Position numbers and translations under genes: made by a program. Positions 1 to 5,398 of a stretch of DNA of 8,743 nt are shown here, one piece after another (within the stretch, counting starts at the first letter, position 1; every line of letters begins with the position of its first letter). This stretch comes from an uncultured Ruminococcus sp. (GTDB lineage Bacteria; Bacillota; Clostridia; Oscillospirales; Acutalibacteraceae): NCBI GenBank assembly GCA_946055445.1, contig CAMGGF010000041.1:1-8743 (forward strand), read 5' to 3'. The notes under the pieces were generated by a model. That model had not been told where the DNA came from. It did no database searches and saw only the letters and a program-made list of their open reading frames with translations.

Positions 1-84
1 GTTGATGTCGCAAAGATGGGTGACCTTGTGTGCCACCAACGGGTGGTCGCCGAAACTTGTTACATTCTTGGTAAAATCTTCCAT
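1..84 (-). CDS. upp: Uracil phosphoribosyltransferase, N-terminal fragment (runs off the left edge)
   Basis: Only the first 28 codons are present, read leftward from an ATG at 84-82, with a GAGGGA ribosome binding site at about 95-90. The fragment contains HPLVAHKVTHLCDIN. This matches the N-terminal signature of uracil phosphoribosyltransferases, in which HPL-x-x-HK-x-x-x-xRD-x-NT precedes the FRELV segment. The enzyme converts uracil and PRPP to UMP in the cytoplasm. Neighbours support the call: pyrR is divergent and a uracil permease lies close by, so uptake and phosphoribosylation of uracil would sit together. The usual Arg of the RD pair is Cys here (LCD). The catalytic PRPP loop lies outside the window, so the family call rests on the short N-terminal motif plus context. 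Confidence 0.65.
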   Translation of the reverse strand, partial: MEDFTKNVTSFGDHPLVAHKVTHLCDIN

Positions 85-112
85 ATCGGTCCCTCGTTTT
101 TACATTTTTTTC

Positions 113-141
113 ATCATAACACATTTTTTCGCCTTTGACAA
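113..141 (-). promoter_or_regulatory. SigA-type promoter for upp
   Basis: On the minus strand a TTGTCA -35 (141-136) and a TATGAT -10 (118-113) are separated by exactly 17 bp. A TG dinucleotide one base upstream of the -10 makes it an extended -10. The predicted start lies about 20 nt before the upp ATG, which is too short a leader for an attenuator. The match is to the consensus; no experiment is implied. Confidence 0.7.
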
Positions 142-176
142 GTGCGTACCTGCTAACTTTCCGTCTTGCGCTTCGG

Positions 177-205
177 TTGACAGAAAATTTCGGCTATGCT
201 ATAAT
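177..205 (+). promoter_or_regulatory. Consensus SigA promoter for pyrR
   Basis: A perfect TTGACA (177-182) and a perfect TATAAT (200-205) have 17 bp between them, plus a TGC extended -10 (197-199). Transcription would start around 212, leaving under 20 nt before the pyrR ATG at 229. There is no room for the PyrR-binding leader that precedes pyrR in some Bacilli, so pyrR itself appears to lack attenuation here. Confidence 0.85.
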
Positions 206-228
206 TTTCAGCCGGAAGAGGTGTTTTT

Positions 229-795
229 ATGGAGAACCGACAAAGCCGTTTGGAAACCAAAGTGCAGGTGCTCGACTCTGCGGCTGTGAAAAGGGCGTTA
301 ATGCGCATTTCGTATGAAATTGTCGAAAAATGCGCCGATTTATCCGGTCTTGTGTTGGTCGGTATTCGCACAAGAGGCGTGCCGATTGCAGAGAGTATTG
401 CCGAAAACATACAAAAAAACAGCGGCATTGCCGTTCCCGTCGGTTCATTGGATATTACCTTTTACCGCGATGACCTTGAAAAAATCGACGAATCCCCGAA
501 ATTGAGCGATACGAAAATCGACGCGGACATCAACGGTAAAGAGGTTGTGCTTGTAGACGATGTGCTTTATACGGGGCGCACGGCGCGCGCGGCGATTGAT
601 GCGTTGTTCGCGTTGGGCAGACCGGGTAAAATACGGCTTGCGGTTTTGGTGGACCGCGGGCACAGAGAATTGCCCATTCGTCCCGATTATGTGGGCAAAA
701 ATATCCCCACCGCGCTTTCGGAAGTTATCAAAGTACATATTGATGCGACCGACGGTAAAACAGGTGTGGATATTTGCAAAGTGATTCGAGCGTAA
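229..795 (+). CDS. pyrR: Bifunctional pyrimidine operon regulator / uracil phosphoribosyltransferase PyrR
   Basis: This 188-residue protein has the usual PyrR length. It is a type I phosphoribosyltransferase fold protein. The PRPP loop VVLVDDVLYTGRT is at residues 106-118, the segment GIRTRGVPIA is at 45-54, and the PyrR signature VDRGHRELPIRPDYVGKN is at 141-158. In the family, UMP/UTP-loaded PyrR binds a specific hairpin in pyrimidine-gene leaders and promotes transcription termination; many members also make UMP from uracil and PRPP. The ATG at 229 has GGAAGAGG (214-221) at good spacing and sits just downstream of a consensus promoter. A DUF523 gene follows after 15 nt, probably in the same transcript. 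A matching PyrR-binding hairpin lies in the leader of the uracil permease at 1332-1365, so regulator and target are adjacent. No key residue appears to be missing. Confidence 0.96.
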   Translation: MENRQSRLETKVQVLDSAAVKRALMRISYEIVEKCADLSGLVLVGIRTRGVPIAESIAENIQKNSGIAVPVGSLDITFYRDDLEKIDESPKLSDTKIDADINGKEVVLVDDVLYTGRTARAAIDALFALGRPGKIRLAVLVDRGHRELPIRPDYVGKNIPTALSEVIKVHIDATDGKTGVDICKVIRA

Positions 796-810
796 ATGGA
801 GGAGAGATAT

Positions 811-1257
811 ATGGCAACCATTCTTGTCAGCGCGTGCCTTATGGGCTGTGACTGCCGCTATAAAGGCGATAACTGTAAAAATGAAGCAGTGGTGGCGCTT
901 GCCAAACGGCATACGCTTGTGCCTGTTTGCCCCGAGCAGTTGGGCGGGCTTTCAACCCCGCGTCATCCTGCCGAAATTTGCGGCGACAAGGTCATATCCA
1001 ATGCCGGCAAAGATGTGACGGGCGAATATCAAAAAGGCGCCGAAACCGCGCTCTACATTGCGAAAACCGTCGGCGCAGATGCCGCCGTGCTCAAAGCGAA
1101 CAGCCCGTCTTGCGGAAAAGATATCATCTATGACGGCACTTTTACGGGAAATAAAACCGCCGGAAACGGCGTAACCGCAAAAGTGTTTTCCGAAGCGGGG
1201 ATTCCGATTTTTACCGAAAATGAAATCGACGCGCTTTTGACTTTTCTCGGCGAATAA
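811..1257 (+). CDS. DUF523 family protein, probable 2-thiouracil desulfurase (TudS-like)
   Basis: This 148-residue cytoplasmic protein consists of a single DUF523 (YbbK-like) domain. The N-terminal segment VSACLMGCDCRYKGDNC (6-22), the segment VPVCPEQLGGLSTPR (37-51) and LKANSPSCG (94-102) carry the family's conserved Cys, Glu and Ser positions. Cys9, Cys40 and Cys101 are the likely ligands of a [4Fe-4S] cluster. Characterised members remove sulfur from 2-thiouracil to give uracil. An in-frame ATG at 796 overlaps the ribosome binding site GGAGGAGAG (798-806), so the ATG at 811 is the sensible start. The gene follows pyrR by 15 nt and precedes a uracil permease, which fits a role feeding uracil salvage. 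Family membership is clear. The substrate here is inferred from the family and the context. Confidence 0.88.
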   Translation: MATILVSACLMGCDCRYKGDNCKNEAVVALAKRHTLVPVCPEQLGGLSTPRHPAEICGDKVISNAGKDVTGEYQKGAETALYIAKTVGADAAVLKANSPSCGKDIIYDGTFTGNKTAGNGVTAKVFSEAGIPIFTENEIDALLTFLGE

Positions 1258-1268
1258 ATTTTTTCGCC
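1249..1268 (+). terminator. Possible weak intrinsic terminator after the DUF523 gene
   Basis: A 6-bp stem GGCGAA/TTCGCC (1249-1254 with 1263-1268) spans the stop codon and is followed by only ATTTT. The stem is short and the U-tract poor, so termination would be inefficient. The uracil permease promoter begins 15 bp further on. Confidence 0.3.
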
Positions 1269-1283
1269 ATTTTCGGAAATTTG

Positions 1284-1313
1284 TTGACAAAATTCGATAC
1301 CGTATGCTATACT
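1284..1313 (+). promoter_or_regulatory. SigA promoter for the uracil permease
   Basis: TTGACA (1284-1289) and TATACT (1308-1313) are separated by 18 bp, with an extended -10 TGC at 1305-1307. It drives a leader of roughly 155 nt that contains the PyrR attenuator before the permease start at 1475. A separate promoter lets the permease be regulated independently of pyrR. Confidence 0.85.
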
Positions 1314-1331
1314 ACACGAGATAACGCGGCA

Positions 1332-1365
1332 ATCTTTAAATTCGATACAGAGATATCGACAAGAT
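1332..1365 (+). promoter_or_regulatory. PyrR-binding RNA hairpin (anti-antiterminator) in the permease leader
   Basis: The lower stem ATCTT (1332-1336) pairs with AAGAT (1361-1365). The upper stem TCGATA (1342-1347) pairs with TATCGA (1354-1359). The hexaloop is CAGAGA (1348-1353), matching the CNGNGA loop of known PyrR binding sites, and the 5' internal loop TAAAT following CTTT resembles the conserved UUUAAA stretch of those sites. In the known mechanism, PyrR with UMP or UTP stabilises this hairpin. That sequesters the 5' arm of the antiterminator (GACAAG, 1358-1363) and lets the downstream terminator form. pyrR itself lies about 1.1 kb upstream in this window. Confidence 0.9.
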
Positions 1366-1418
1366 GAATGTGTGGCATACTGGAATAGGGCTATTTTATG
1401 TTGCATATGAACCTTGTC
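1358..1418 (+). promoter_or_regulatory. Antiterminator structure of the PyrR attenuator
   Basis: GACAAG (1358-1363) is complementary to CTTGTC (1413-1418), which belongs to the 5' half of the terminator. Inside this helix, 1368-1379 can pair continuously with 1397-1408 (12 pairs, four of them G-U), capped by an AATA/TATT mini-stem at 1384-1395. The outer helix overlaps the 3' arm of the PyrR hairpin and the 5' arm of the terminator, so the alternative folds exclude each other. Pairing was worked out by eye; no folding energies were computed. Confidence 0.8.
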
Positions 1419-1438
1419 AATATTGGCAAGGTTTTTTT
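1410..1438 (+). terminator. Attenuator intrinsic terminator upstream of the uracil permease
   Basis: AACCTTG (1410-1416) pairs with CAAGGTT (1427-1433). The stem extends inward through a U-G pair and CA/TG to an ATAT loop, and seven T residues run through 1438. The hairpin ends 36 nt before the permease start, so termination here would abort the mRNA before any coding sequence. Its 5' arm is shared with the antiterminator. Confidence 0.92.
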
Positions 1439-1474
1439 ATTGCATTGCCGGGAAAAATAAGGAGGAGTATCCAA

Positions 1475-2953
1475 ATGAAACTCATTTACGACATCGGCGA
1501 CCGTCCAAAGTTCAGTAAAACAATCATCTTCGCTTTCCAGCAGATGATTGCAATCATGGCAGCAACACTGCTCGTGCCTATCTTGATGTCCACCTTTACA
1601 ATGAGCAACGGCGAAACATTAAGTTTTGACCCCGCCGCGGCATTGTTCGGTGCAGGCATCGGCACACTCGTTTACACATTCTGCACCAAACGCAGAAGCC
1701 CTGTTTTCTTAGGTTCTTCGTTTACTTTCCTCGGTGCGTACGCTTCCGTCATCGGTATGAATTACGGCTATTGGGGCGTGCTTATCGGTATCGTCTTTGC
1801 AGGTCTTGTATATGTCCTGCTTGCTGTCATCATTAAGTTGGTCGGCTCAAAATGGGTAAACTTGCTGATGCCGGCAGTCATTATCGGGCCGATCGTTACC
1901 TTAATCGGTCTGTCCCTTTCCGGCACCGCTACCTCTTGGATGTCCGGCAACGGCGGCAGTGATTACAGCCTTTTGACCATCCTCATCGGCGCTGTCACCT
2001 TCCTGACCATCGTGCTCGTTTCCGTAAAAGGCTCGAAAACCCTTCGCTTGATTCCGTTTATCATCGGCGTCGGCGCAGGCTATATTCTTGCCCTTGCATT
2101 CACCTTAATCGGTATGGCGGCAGATATCCCCGCATTGCAGATTTTGAGTTTTGACGCTTTCAAAGACGCATTTGTACCCTTCGGCATTACTTCTATTGTC
2201 GATTATCCCAAATTCACTTTCCTGAAAGCCATTACAGAGCATCCCGAAGGCGTTTTGCCGATTGACGGCGGCGCGTTGGGCAACATCGCAATGACCTTTG
2301 TACCGATTGCAGTTGTTGAACTTGCACAGCACATTGCGGACCACAAGAATTTGAGTTCTATCATCAACAAAGATTTGATTACAGACCCCGGCCTTGACAA
2401 AACCTTAATCGGTGACGGTCTCGGCTCCATCGTCGGCGGCATTTTCGGCGGTGCGGCAAACACCACCTACGGCGAATCCATCGGTTGTGTAGCAATCACC
2501 GGGAACGCTTCCATCGTTTCCATCATCACGGCTTCTTTCGGTTGTATGTTGCTTTCTTTCATCACGCCTTTCGTTGCGCTGATTAACTCCATTCCGAAAT
2601 GCGTTATGGGCGGCGCTTGTGTGGCACTTTACGGCTTCATCGCCGTATCCGGTTTGCAGATGCTCAAAAAGGTTGACCTCGGCAACAACAAAAACCTCTT
2701 TGTTGTCAGCGCGATTTTGGTTACCGGTATCGGCGGCTTGGCGCTCAACTTCGGGAAAAATTCTGCGACCGGCGGTCCGCTTCTCACCATCACTTCCCTT
2801 GCTACCGCGCTGATCTTCGGTATCATTACCAACCTTGTTGTAAACGGCGGCAAAATGGGCACAGGCGAAGAGGAAACCCCCGACGCGCTGACCGGTGCGG
2901 CGGAAAATATGGGCAAAGTTGAGTTTGAGGATTCAAACAAGAAAAAGAAATAA
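1475..2953 (+). CDS. uraA: Uracil permease, NCS2 family (UraA/PyrP)
   Basis: This 492-residue integral membrane protein is a nucleobase/proton symporter of the NCS2 family that imports uracil. Many hydrophobic helices are visible. The diagnostic substrate-binding region is FVPIAVVELAQHIADH (275-290), followed by KDLITDPGLDKTLIGDG (299-315) and GGAANTTYGESIG (325-337), then IPKCVMGG (373-380). The start is the ATG at 1475, with AAGGAGGAG about 8 nt upstream. The frame is open further upstream, but there it would translate the attenuator. Expression should be under PyrR attenuation. Residue 285 is Gln (codon CAG) where UraA-type carriers normally have the uracil-binding Glu (Glu241 in E. coli UraA); the second binding Glu is kept at 334. 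The C-terminal 40 residues are charged and cytoplasmic. A family relative taking xanthine is possible, but context and leader favour uracil. Confidence 0.94.
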   Translation: MKLIYDIGDRPKFSKTIIFAFQQMIAIMAATLLVPILMSTFTMSNGETLSFDPAAALFGAGIGTLVYTFCTKRRSPVFLGSSFTFLGAYASVIGMNYGYWGVLIGIVFAGLVYVLLAVIIKLVGSKWVNLLMPAVIIGPIVTLIGLSLSGTATSWMSGNGGSDYSLLTILIGAVTFLTIVLVSVKGSKTLRLIPFIIGVGAGYILALAFTLIGMAADIPALQILSFDAFKDAFVPFGITSIVDYPKFTFLKAITEHPEGVLPIDGGALGNIAMTFVPIAVVELAQHIADHKNLSSIINKDLITDPGLDKTLIGDGLGSIVGGIFGGAANTTYGESIGCVAITGNASIVSIITASFGCMLLSFITPFVALINSIPKCVMGGACVALYGFIAVSGLQMLKKVDLGNNKNLFVVSAILVTGIGGLALNFGKNSATGGPLLTITSLATALIFGIITNLVVNGGKMGTGEEETPDALTGAAENMGKVEFEDSNKKKK

Positions 2954-2984
2954 TAACGCACGGAATGCACTCGCTTTGCATAAC

Positions 2985-3023
2985 AAGTCCCTCTTGCCGT
3001 ATCGTAGGTGAGAGGGGCTTTTT
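2985..3023 (+). terminator. Intrinsic terminator after the uracil permease
   Basis: A 10-bp stem AAGTCCCTCT (2985-2994) pairs with AGAGGGGCTT (3011-3020), with one U-G pair and a 16-nt loop. It is followed by a T-rich stretch. It lies 32 nt past the permease stop and ends before the plsY promoter, separating the two units. Confidence 0.85.
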
Positions 3024-3040
3024 ATTCGACCGATTTCGCA

Positions 3041-3069
3041 TTGACAAAAATAAGGCATGTGTTTATAAT
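3041..3069 (+). promoter_or_regulatory. Consensus SigA promoter for plsY
   Basis: A perfect TTGACA (3041-3046), a 17-bp spacer and a perfect TATAAT (3064-3069) lie 34 bp upstream of the plsY ATG. Its strength is consistent with an essential lipid-synthesis gene. Confidence 0.88.
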
Positions 3070-3103
3070 ACCTTTACATTTCATTTTTACAGGAGTAACC
3101 CAA

Positions 3104-3751
3104 ATGGTTCATTTGATTTTATCGGCTGTTGTCGCGTATTTGCTCGGCTCATTGAGTTTCGGCATTATTCTGTCGAAACTGAAATACAAAAAAGATATCC
3201 GTGATTACGGCTCGAATAATGCGGGTATGACCAATACATTGCGTACTTTCGGAAAAGGCGCGGCGGCGTTTGTGTTTATTTTTGACGCGCTCAAAGGCGT
3301 TGCGGCGGTACTTTTGGCAAAGTATTTGCTGTGCGGTGCAGCGGACCCCGTGCTGTGCGCGTATATCGCCGTGTTTTTTGCGGTGCTCGGGCATATGTTT
3401 CCCGTGTATTTCGGCTTCAAAGGCGGCAAAGGCGCGGCAACCGCGCTCGGTGCAACCACGGCGCTCCAACCGCTGACTTTTCCGCTTGTCATGGTGCCGT
3501 TTTTCATTGTGGTTCTGTCTACCAAAATGGTGTCGTTGGCATCGATTATTTCGGGTGCGCTTTTGCCTGTGGTCACGTTTTGCATTTATTATTTCAAAGG
3601 CGAACCGACGCTTGTGCCGACTGTCGGTACGGCGCTTTTGGCGGCGCTTATCATTTTTATGCACCGTTCCAACATTCAGCGTATTGTAAAAGGCGAAGAA
3701 AGAAAAATCGGCTCTGACAAAGTCAAAACCGATGCAGAACAGGATTTATAA
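3104..3751 (+). CDS. plsY: Glycerol-3-phosphate acyltransferase PlsY
   Basis: This 215-residue membrane protein transfers an acyl group from acyl-phosphate to sn-glycerol-3-phosphate, giving lysophosphatidic acid, the first committed step of phospholipid synthesis in most Gram-positive bacteria. All three family motifs are visible: YGSNNAGMTNTLR (35-47), HMFPVYFGFKGGKGAATALG (97-116) with the glycine-rich phosphate-binding loop, and HRSNIQRIVKGEERKIG (187-203) near the C terminus. Several hydrophobic helices separate them, and the length is typical. The ATG at 3104 has AGGAG (3091-3095) upstream; an in-frame upstream extension would run through the promoter and was rejected. The stop overlaps the end of a convergent DUF1294 gene by 6 bp. 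The last 20 or so codons also encode the apparent terminator of that opposing gene. Confidence 0.96.
   Translation: MVHLILSAVVAYLLGSLSFGIILSKLKYKKDIRDYGSNNAGMTNTLRTFGKGAAAFVFIFDALKGVAAVLLAKYLLCGAADPVLCAYIAVFFAVLGHMFPVYFGFKGGKGAATALGATTALQPLTFPLVMVPFFIVVLSTKMVSLASIISGALLPVVTFCIYYFKGEPTLVPTVGTALLAALIIFMHRSNIQRIVKGEERKIGSDKVKTDAEQDL
3698..3733 (-). terminator. Intrinsic terminator for the DUF1294 gene, inside the plsY coding sequence
   Basis: Read on the minus strand, a 12-bp stem (3733-3722 with 3718-3707) with a 3-nt loop is followed by TTTTTCTTTC. Two of the pairs are G-U wobbles in this orientation. On the plus strand the same positions become C-A mismatches and no T-run follows, so the element should work only for leftward transcription. 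Confidence 0.75.
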
Positions 3752-4042
3752 ATATAAGGAAATGCACAGGAGTATTGCCGCTTGCAACAGCACTTCCAAC
3801 GGCAACCCGACCGTAAATTTTTTGTGCCGCGTTTTGTGGCGAATGCAAAGCATTGTTAGAAACATCGGCGCGGCCGCGCCCAATAAACCGATAAGCAGGA
3901 GAGTCCGTTCAGGGACTCTTCTTTTTTTGTGTTTTTCTTGGGATTTTCCGTTGTGTATCGCCGCAAGTTTGTCATAAACAGTCATAAGTACCCCGACAGC
4001 CGAAATACAAATAAACCAGAACAGTATGGTTGTTTCACGCAT
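3746..4042 (-). CDS. DUF1294 family small membrane protein
   Basis: This 98-residue protein has three hydrophobic segments (about 5-22, 47-66 and 79-97). The family pattern is clear: VYDKLAA (22-28), a basic stretch leading into RRVPERTLLLIGLLGAAAP (41-59), and RHKTRHKKFTVGLPL (68-82). DUF1294 proteins are small inner-membrane proteins of unknown function, sometimes fused to a cold-shock domain, which is absent here. The ATG at 4042 is preferred because a consensus minus-strand promoter has its -10 at 4064-4059; the longer frame back to 4087 would start inside the -35. This leaves a leader of only about 10 nt, so the SD-like GGCGGTGA (4053-4046) lies at or just after the transcription start. 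The gene is convergent with plsY and divergent from the GHL10 gene. Its role is unknown. Confidence 0.85.
   Translation of the reverse strand: MRETTILFWFICISAVGVLMTVYDKLAAIHNGKSQEKHKKRRVPERTLLLIGLLGAAAPMFLTMLCIRHKTRHKKFTVGLPLEVLLQAAILLCISLYL
3900..3928 (+). terminator. Intrinsic terminator for plsY, antisense inside the DUF1294 gene
   Basis: AGAGTCC (3900-3906) pairs perfectly with GGACTCT (3913-3919) around a 6-nt loop and is followed by a T-rich run through 3928. It lies about 150 nt past the plsY stop, within the opposing coding sequence, where it encodes the conserved RRVPERTL segment. The plsY mRNA would therefore carry a 3' tail antisense to that gene. Confidence 0.75.
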
Positions 4043-4049
4043 AGTATCA

Positions 4050-4077
4050 CCGCCTTGTATTATACGAAAACAGGCGG
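4050..4077. repeat. Inverted repeat flanking the -10 of the DUF1294 promoter
   Basis: The arms CCGCCT (4050-4055) and AGGCGG (4072-4077) are perfect inverted copies with 16 bp between them, placing their centres about two helical turns apart. The left arm coincides with the DUF1294 ribosome-binding region and the pair encloses its -10. This could be an operator for a dimeric repressor, or chance. Confidence 0.35.
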
Positions 4078-4087
4078 CAACTGTCAA
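4059..4087 (-). promoter_or_regulatory. Consensus SigA promoter for the DUF1294 gene
   Basis: On the minus strand, a perfect TTGACA (4087-4082) and a perfect TATAAT (4064-4059) are separated by 17 bp. The -35 abuts the GGAGG ribosome binding site (4091-4095) of the rightward GHL10 gene. No comparably good rightward promoter was found between the plsY terminator and 4101. Confidence 0.82.
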
Positions 4088-4100
4088 TTAGGAGGTATAT

Positions 4101-5348
4101 ATGCACAAACGGATTGTTTTTGGGATTATACTTTTGCTTGCCGTGCTTTGCGGGCTGTGGGCATACAGCCGCACAAAGTCGGATGCACCTAATACCGAAG
4201 CCCTCGACGCACAGCAAAATGAAATTACTGAAACGGTGCAAACGGACGGGGAAATGCGTGCGGTATGGGTAAATTACAACGAATTGTCTATGAAACTCTA
4301 TGAAAACGGCGGTACGGAAAGCGATTTTCGCAAAAAAGCGGCGGAAATGTGCCTAAATATCCGCGCTGACGGTTTAAATACCGTGATTTTACAGGTGCGC
4401 CCGTTTTGCGATGCGTTTTATCCGTCAAAATACTTTCCTTGGAGCGCATATCTCACGGGCACGCAGGGGCAGGCGGTGGATTATGACCCCCTTGCCGTGT
4501 TTTTAGATTGTGCAAAAGCGCAAAATCTTTCGGTGCAGGCGTGGATTAACCCGTATCGCGTTTTGCCGTCTACCGATTGGGATTTGCTTTCTGCCGACAA
4601 CCCTGCGCGCAAATGGTATGCGGCGGGAAAAACCGAAAATCTGTTGCTCACGGGGGAGGGCATATACTTAAACCCCGCAAGCGCAGAGGCGCAGACGCTG
4701 ATTTTAAACGGTGTGCGCGAAATTATAGAAAACTATGCGGTGTCCGCCATTCATTTGGACGACTATTTTTACCCGACCGCCGATTACGCGGTAGATGCAG
4801 ACAGTTACGCGCAATACACGGCGGCGGGCGGCGCGCTTTCGCAGGATGATTGGCGGCGCGAAAATGTGAACGCTTTTGTCAGTGCCTTGTATTCCGCAGT
4901 GAAATCCGTCAATCCGCAGGTGCAGGTGGTGGTAAGCCCCGGCGGCGATTTAGAGCGCAATTACAACACACTGTATGCCGATGTTGCGTTTTGGGCGCGC
5001 GAGGGGTTTGTGGATGTGCTGTTGCCGCAGTTGTACTATGGCTTTGAAAATGAAAAGAAACCGTTTGAAAATACCGCCGCAGAATGGGCCAATTTGCAGT
5101 ATGCAGACGGCGTTTCGCTCTGTTTCGGACTTGCCGCATACAAATGCGGAGAAGAGGACGCCTATGCAGGTTCGGGCGCGGCGGAATGGACAGAGCATAC
5201 CGACATTTTGGCGCGTCAGGTTTCCGTTTGCCGCACGCTTGAGAAGTGTGATGGCTTTGCGTTTTTCACCTATTCCAGTATTTACCTGCCGAACAAGACA
5301 GAAAATGTCAAAAAAGAGTGGAAAAATTTAAAAAATGTGTTACAATAA
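4101..5348 (+). CDS. GHL10-family glycoside hydrolase (DUF187, YngK/DigH-like), membrane-anchored or secreted
   Basis: This 415-residue protein has an N-terminal hydrophobic segment (5-22), a signal peptide or anchor, and a short polar linker. From about residue 51 it is a TIM-barrel-type GHL10 domain. Family landmarks are EMRAVWVNY (51-59), GLNTVILQVRPFCDAFYPSKYFPW (91-114), VQAWINPYRVL (145-155), IHLDDYFYP (217-225) with acidic residues D220/D221 as likely catalytic groups, and VDVLLPQLYYGF (304-315). A characterised relative, E. coli DigH, cuts peptidoglycan glycan strands that have lost their stem peptides. The start ATG follows GGAGG by 5 nt. An amidase, which makes such denuded strands, is encoded 50 nt downstream, and a glucosaminidase after that. 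Its rightward promoter is not obvious. Seven cysteines lie in the exported part, which is many for a Gram-positive exoprotein. Confidence 0.9.
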   Translation: MHKRIVFGIILLLAVLCGLWAYSRTKSDAPNTEALDAQQNEITETVQTDGEMRAVWVNYNELSMKLYENGGTESDFRKKAAEMCLNIRADGLNTVILQVRPFCDAFYPSKYFPWSAYLTGTQGQAVDYDPLAVFLDCAKAQNLSVQAWINPYRVLPSTDWDLLSADNPARKWYAAGKTENLLLTGEGIYLNPASAEAQTLILNGVREIIENYAVSAIHLDDYFYPTADYAVDADSYAQYTAAGGALSQDDWRRENVNAFVSALYSAVKSVNPQVQVVVSPGGDLERNYNTLYADVAFWAREGFVDVLLPQLYYGFENEKKPFENTAAEWANLQYADGVSLCFGLAAYKCGEEDAYAGSGAAEWTEHTDILARQVSVCRTLEKCDGFAFFTYSSIYLPNKTENVKKEWKNLKNVLQ

Positions 5349-5370
5349 ATAAGATTGGAAATATTTATTG
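5343..5370 (+). repeat. AT-rich inverted repeat at the GHL10/amidase junction
   Basis: CAATAAATA (5343-5351) and TATTTATTG (5362-5370) are perfect inverted copies around a 10-nt loop and overlap the GHL10 stop codon. The stem has only one G-C pair and is followed by ATTTGTTTGTTTG, so it is at most a weak terminator or a processing or stability hairpin within the operon. Confidence 0.4.
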
Positions 5371-5398
5371 ATTTGTTTGTTTGTGGGGTTTTTGGAAA

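Noticed and set aside
135..140. Rightward TTGACA hexamer
   Set aside because: No -10 lies at suitable spacing. It overlaps the reverse complement of the upp -35 and is probably incidental.
2..289. Rightward open frame across the upp/pyrR intergenic region
   Set aside because: It runs antisense to upp, through both promoters and into pyrR out of frame. It has no ribosome binding site and no homology that I recognise.
445..912. Long leftward open frame antisense to pyrR and the DUF523 gene
   Set aside because: It has no recognisable domain or ribosome binding site and lies wholly opposite two well-supported genes.
1214..1276. 9-bp inverted repeat CCGAAAATG/CATTTTCGG around the end of the DUF523 gene
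   Set aside because: The arms are 45 nt apart, one lies in coding sequence, and no T-run follows. It is likely chance in biased sequence.
1364..1474. In-frame 37-codon N-terminal extension of the uracil permease
   Set aside because: It would translate the attenuator, including the terminator T-run, has no ribosome binding site at 1364, and adds non-NCS2 sequence. The ATG at 1475 has AAGGAGGAG upstream.
1314..1474. Purine-type riboswitch in the permease leader
   Set aside because: No purine aptamer junction or kissing-loop sequences were recognised, whereas a PyrR hairpin with the CAGAGA loop and matching antiterminator explains the leader.
3008..3103. In-frame extension of PlsY starting within the permease terminator
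   Set aside because: It crosses the permease terminator and the -35/-10 of plsY. The ATG at 3104 gives a normal-length PlsY with a good ribosome binding site.
3149..3664. 171-residue leftward open frame opposite plsY
   Set aside because: Its composition is extremely Lys/Arg/His/Gln-rich, typical of a shadow of a membrane-protein gene, with no domain or start signal.
4043..4087. 15-codon extension of the DUF1294 protein
   Set aside because: Its ATG lies within the -35 hexamer of the gene's own promoter, so it would not be on the mRNA.
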